Part shown: in pieces, positions 6,226 to 6,985 of the stretch
How positions within the stretch are numbered: position 1 is the first letter of the stretch
How the letters are laid out: every line of letters starts with the position of its first letter
NCBI GenBank assembly: GCA_964384905.1
Contig: CAYLND010000182.1
Location: 1-6,985 of the forward strand
DNA: 6,985 nt
Direction: 5' to 3'
Origin: Gp22-AA3 sp964384905
Lineage (GTDB): Bacteria; Acidobacteriota; Polarisedimenticolia; Gp22-AA2
The notes under the pieces: generated by a model
Seen by the model: only the letters and a program-made list of their open reading frames with translations
Database searches by the model: none
What the model was told of the DNA's origin: nothing
Translations under genes and position numbers: made by a program

Positions 6226-6985
6226 GCGCGCTCCGCCCGGACGATGACTCCCGCGACGACCCCGACCGCCAGGCGACCCACGAAGATGAAGCAGGCGGCG
6301 GCGACGCGGCCGGCGAAGGCGAGGCCGCCGGTGGGGACGAGCCGTCCGAGGGGTACGTCTGGGGATTCGCGCGCCAGGAGCGCGAGCTCCCGGCGCAGGA
6401 GTACCGCGAGCACATCGATCTCCTCGACGAGATCGGCGAAGAGGATCTCGAGCGTCTCGATCTGTCGCGCGCCGACGACTACATCCTCTGGGCGGCGGCG
6501 CAGGCGTTCGAGGAGCTGGAGCGGAACGAGGATGCCATCGTCCTTCTCAGGCGGATCGCGGCGTCGGACTCCCGCCACCCGGCGCTCTATTACCCCGACA
6601 TCCTGCTGCGGCTGGAGGAGCACCTGAAGGATCGCGGCGACTACGATGAAGCGGGGAAGGTGCTCGATCGGGTGGCGCAGATCGAGCCCGCCTTGAGCGG
6701 TCGCTGCGACGAGCGTCGGGCGGAGATCCTGGTCCTGAGCGGCCGCGTCGGCGAGGGGCTGGAGAGGTTCCAGGAGGCGGCGCGTCTCTTTCCCGACGAT
6801 CCGTCGGTGCCGCTGCGCGCCGGGTGGGCGCTCCTGACCTCGGGCCGCTACGAGGAGATTCAGCGCTGGATCGAAAGAGGCGAGACGGCGCTGAAGGAGT
6901 GCGCCGACGAAGCGGAGGCCCGCGCCGTCGCCGGCGAGATCGATCGCCTGCGCGCCGAATGCGAAGCTCGGGCGGCCCGGCGGGC
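6222..6985 (+). CDS. TPR-repeat protein, C-terminus outside window
   Basis: Start of a probable TPR (tetratricopeptide) protein; 254 codons are visible and the frame is open at the right edge. Residues 1-44 are low-complexity and acidic (rich in Asp, Glu, Gly, Ala) with no signal peptide or membrane segment, so it is probably cytoplasmic. From about residue 83 helical pairs appear with TPR-like features: DYILWAAAQAFEELERNEDAIVLLRRI (83-109, split here at many Ala/Leu positions), LKDRGDYDEAGKVLDRVAQIEP (135-156), LVLSGRVGEGLERFQEAARLFPDDP (170-194) and LRAGWALLTSGRYEEIQRWIERGE (198-221). Such repeats usually bind partner proteins. The TTG start is supported by a good Shine-Dalgarno and a TTGA overlap with the fusion gene, so both are probably made together. 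No ATG lies in frame near the beginning. I recognise the repeat type but not a named family, and the function is unknown. Confidence 0.85.
   Translation, partial: MSALRPDDDSRDDPDRQATHEDEAGGGDAAGEGEAAGGDEPSEGYVWGFARQERELPAQEYREHIDLLDEIGEEDLERLDLSRADDYILWAAAQAFEELERNEDAIVLLRRIAASDSRHPALYYPDILLRLEEHLKDRGDYDEAGKVLDRVAQIEPALSGRCDERRAEILVLSGRVGEGLERFQEAARLFPDDPSVPLRAGWALLTSGRYEEIQRWIERGETALKECADEAEARAVAGEIDRLRAECEARAARR

Overview
The window is a GC-rich (well over 60% by eye) piece of bacterial chromosome with five protein-coding genes. Three are complete and two run off the ends. The GC-rich codon usage, a secreted protein with a TonB C-terminal domain and a gluzincin 'peptidase MA' domain, and the RhlE-like DEAD-box helicase suggest an Acidobacteriota-, Myxococcota- or similar soil/sediment lineage. 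That placement is inference; there is no rRNA or other marker here. I see no mobile element, CRISPR array, tRNA or rRNA.

Left part, minus strand (1-2158): a nicotinamidase/isochorismatase-family cysteine hydrolase (2158 to 1508) is followed, with a one-base TGATG stop/start overlap, by a DEAD-box RNA helicase whose C-terminus lies beyond position 1. A well-formed sigma-70-type promoter (TTGACC, 17-base spacer, TAGAAT) ends only 11 bases before the hydrolase ATG. The transcript should therefore be leaderless or nearly so.

Middle (2159-2647): about 490 bases without a convincing gene. It holds that promoter at one end, a possible terminator hairpin of the upstream protease gene at the other, and a cluster of perfect dyads between 2280 and 2475.

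Right part (2648-6985): two divergent genes for exported proteins. On the minus strand is a trypsin-like, HtrA/Deg-type serine protease with one clear PDZ domain and an atypical C-terminal segment. On the plus strand is a 704-residue exported protein that joins a TonB C-terminal domain, a parvulin-type prolyl isomerase domain and a thermolysin-spaced HExxH...E metallopeptidase-like domain. The 56 bases between their start codons carry a small dyad that supplies a -10-like box on each strand. The fusion gene overlaps by four bases (TTGA) with a TTG-started gene for a TPR-type protein that runs off the right edge.

Read together, the right part looks like an envelope protein-quality-control or processing locus: protease, prolyl isomerase and metallopeptidase, plus a TPR partner. 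The most unusual item is the three-domain fusion protein. The left operon pairs a likely NAD-salvage enzyme with an RNA helicase, and the functional link, if any, is not evident from the sequence.
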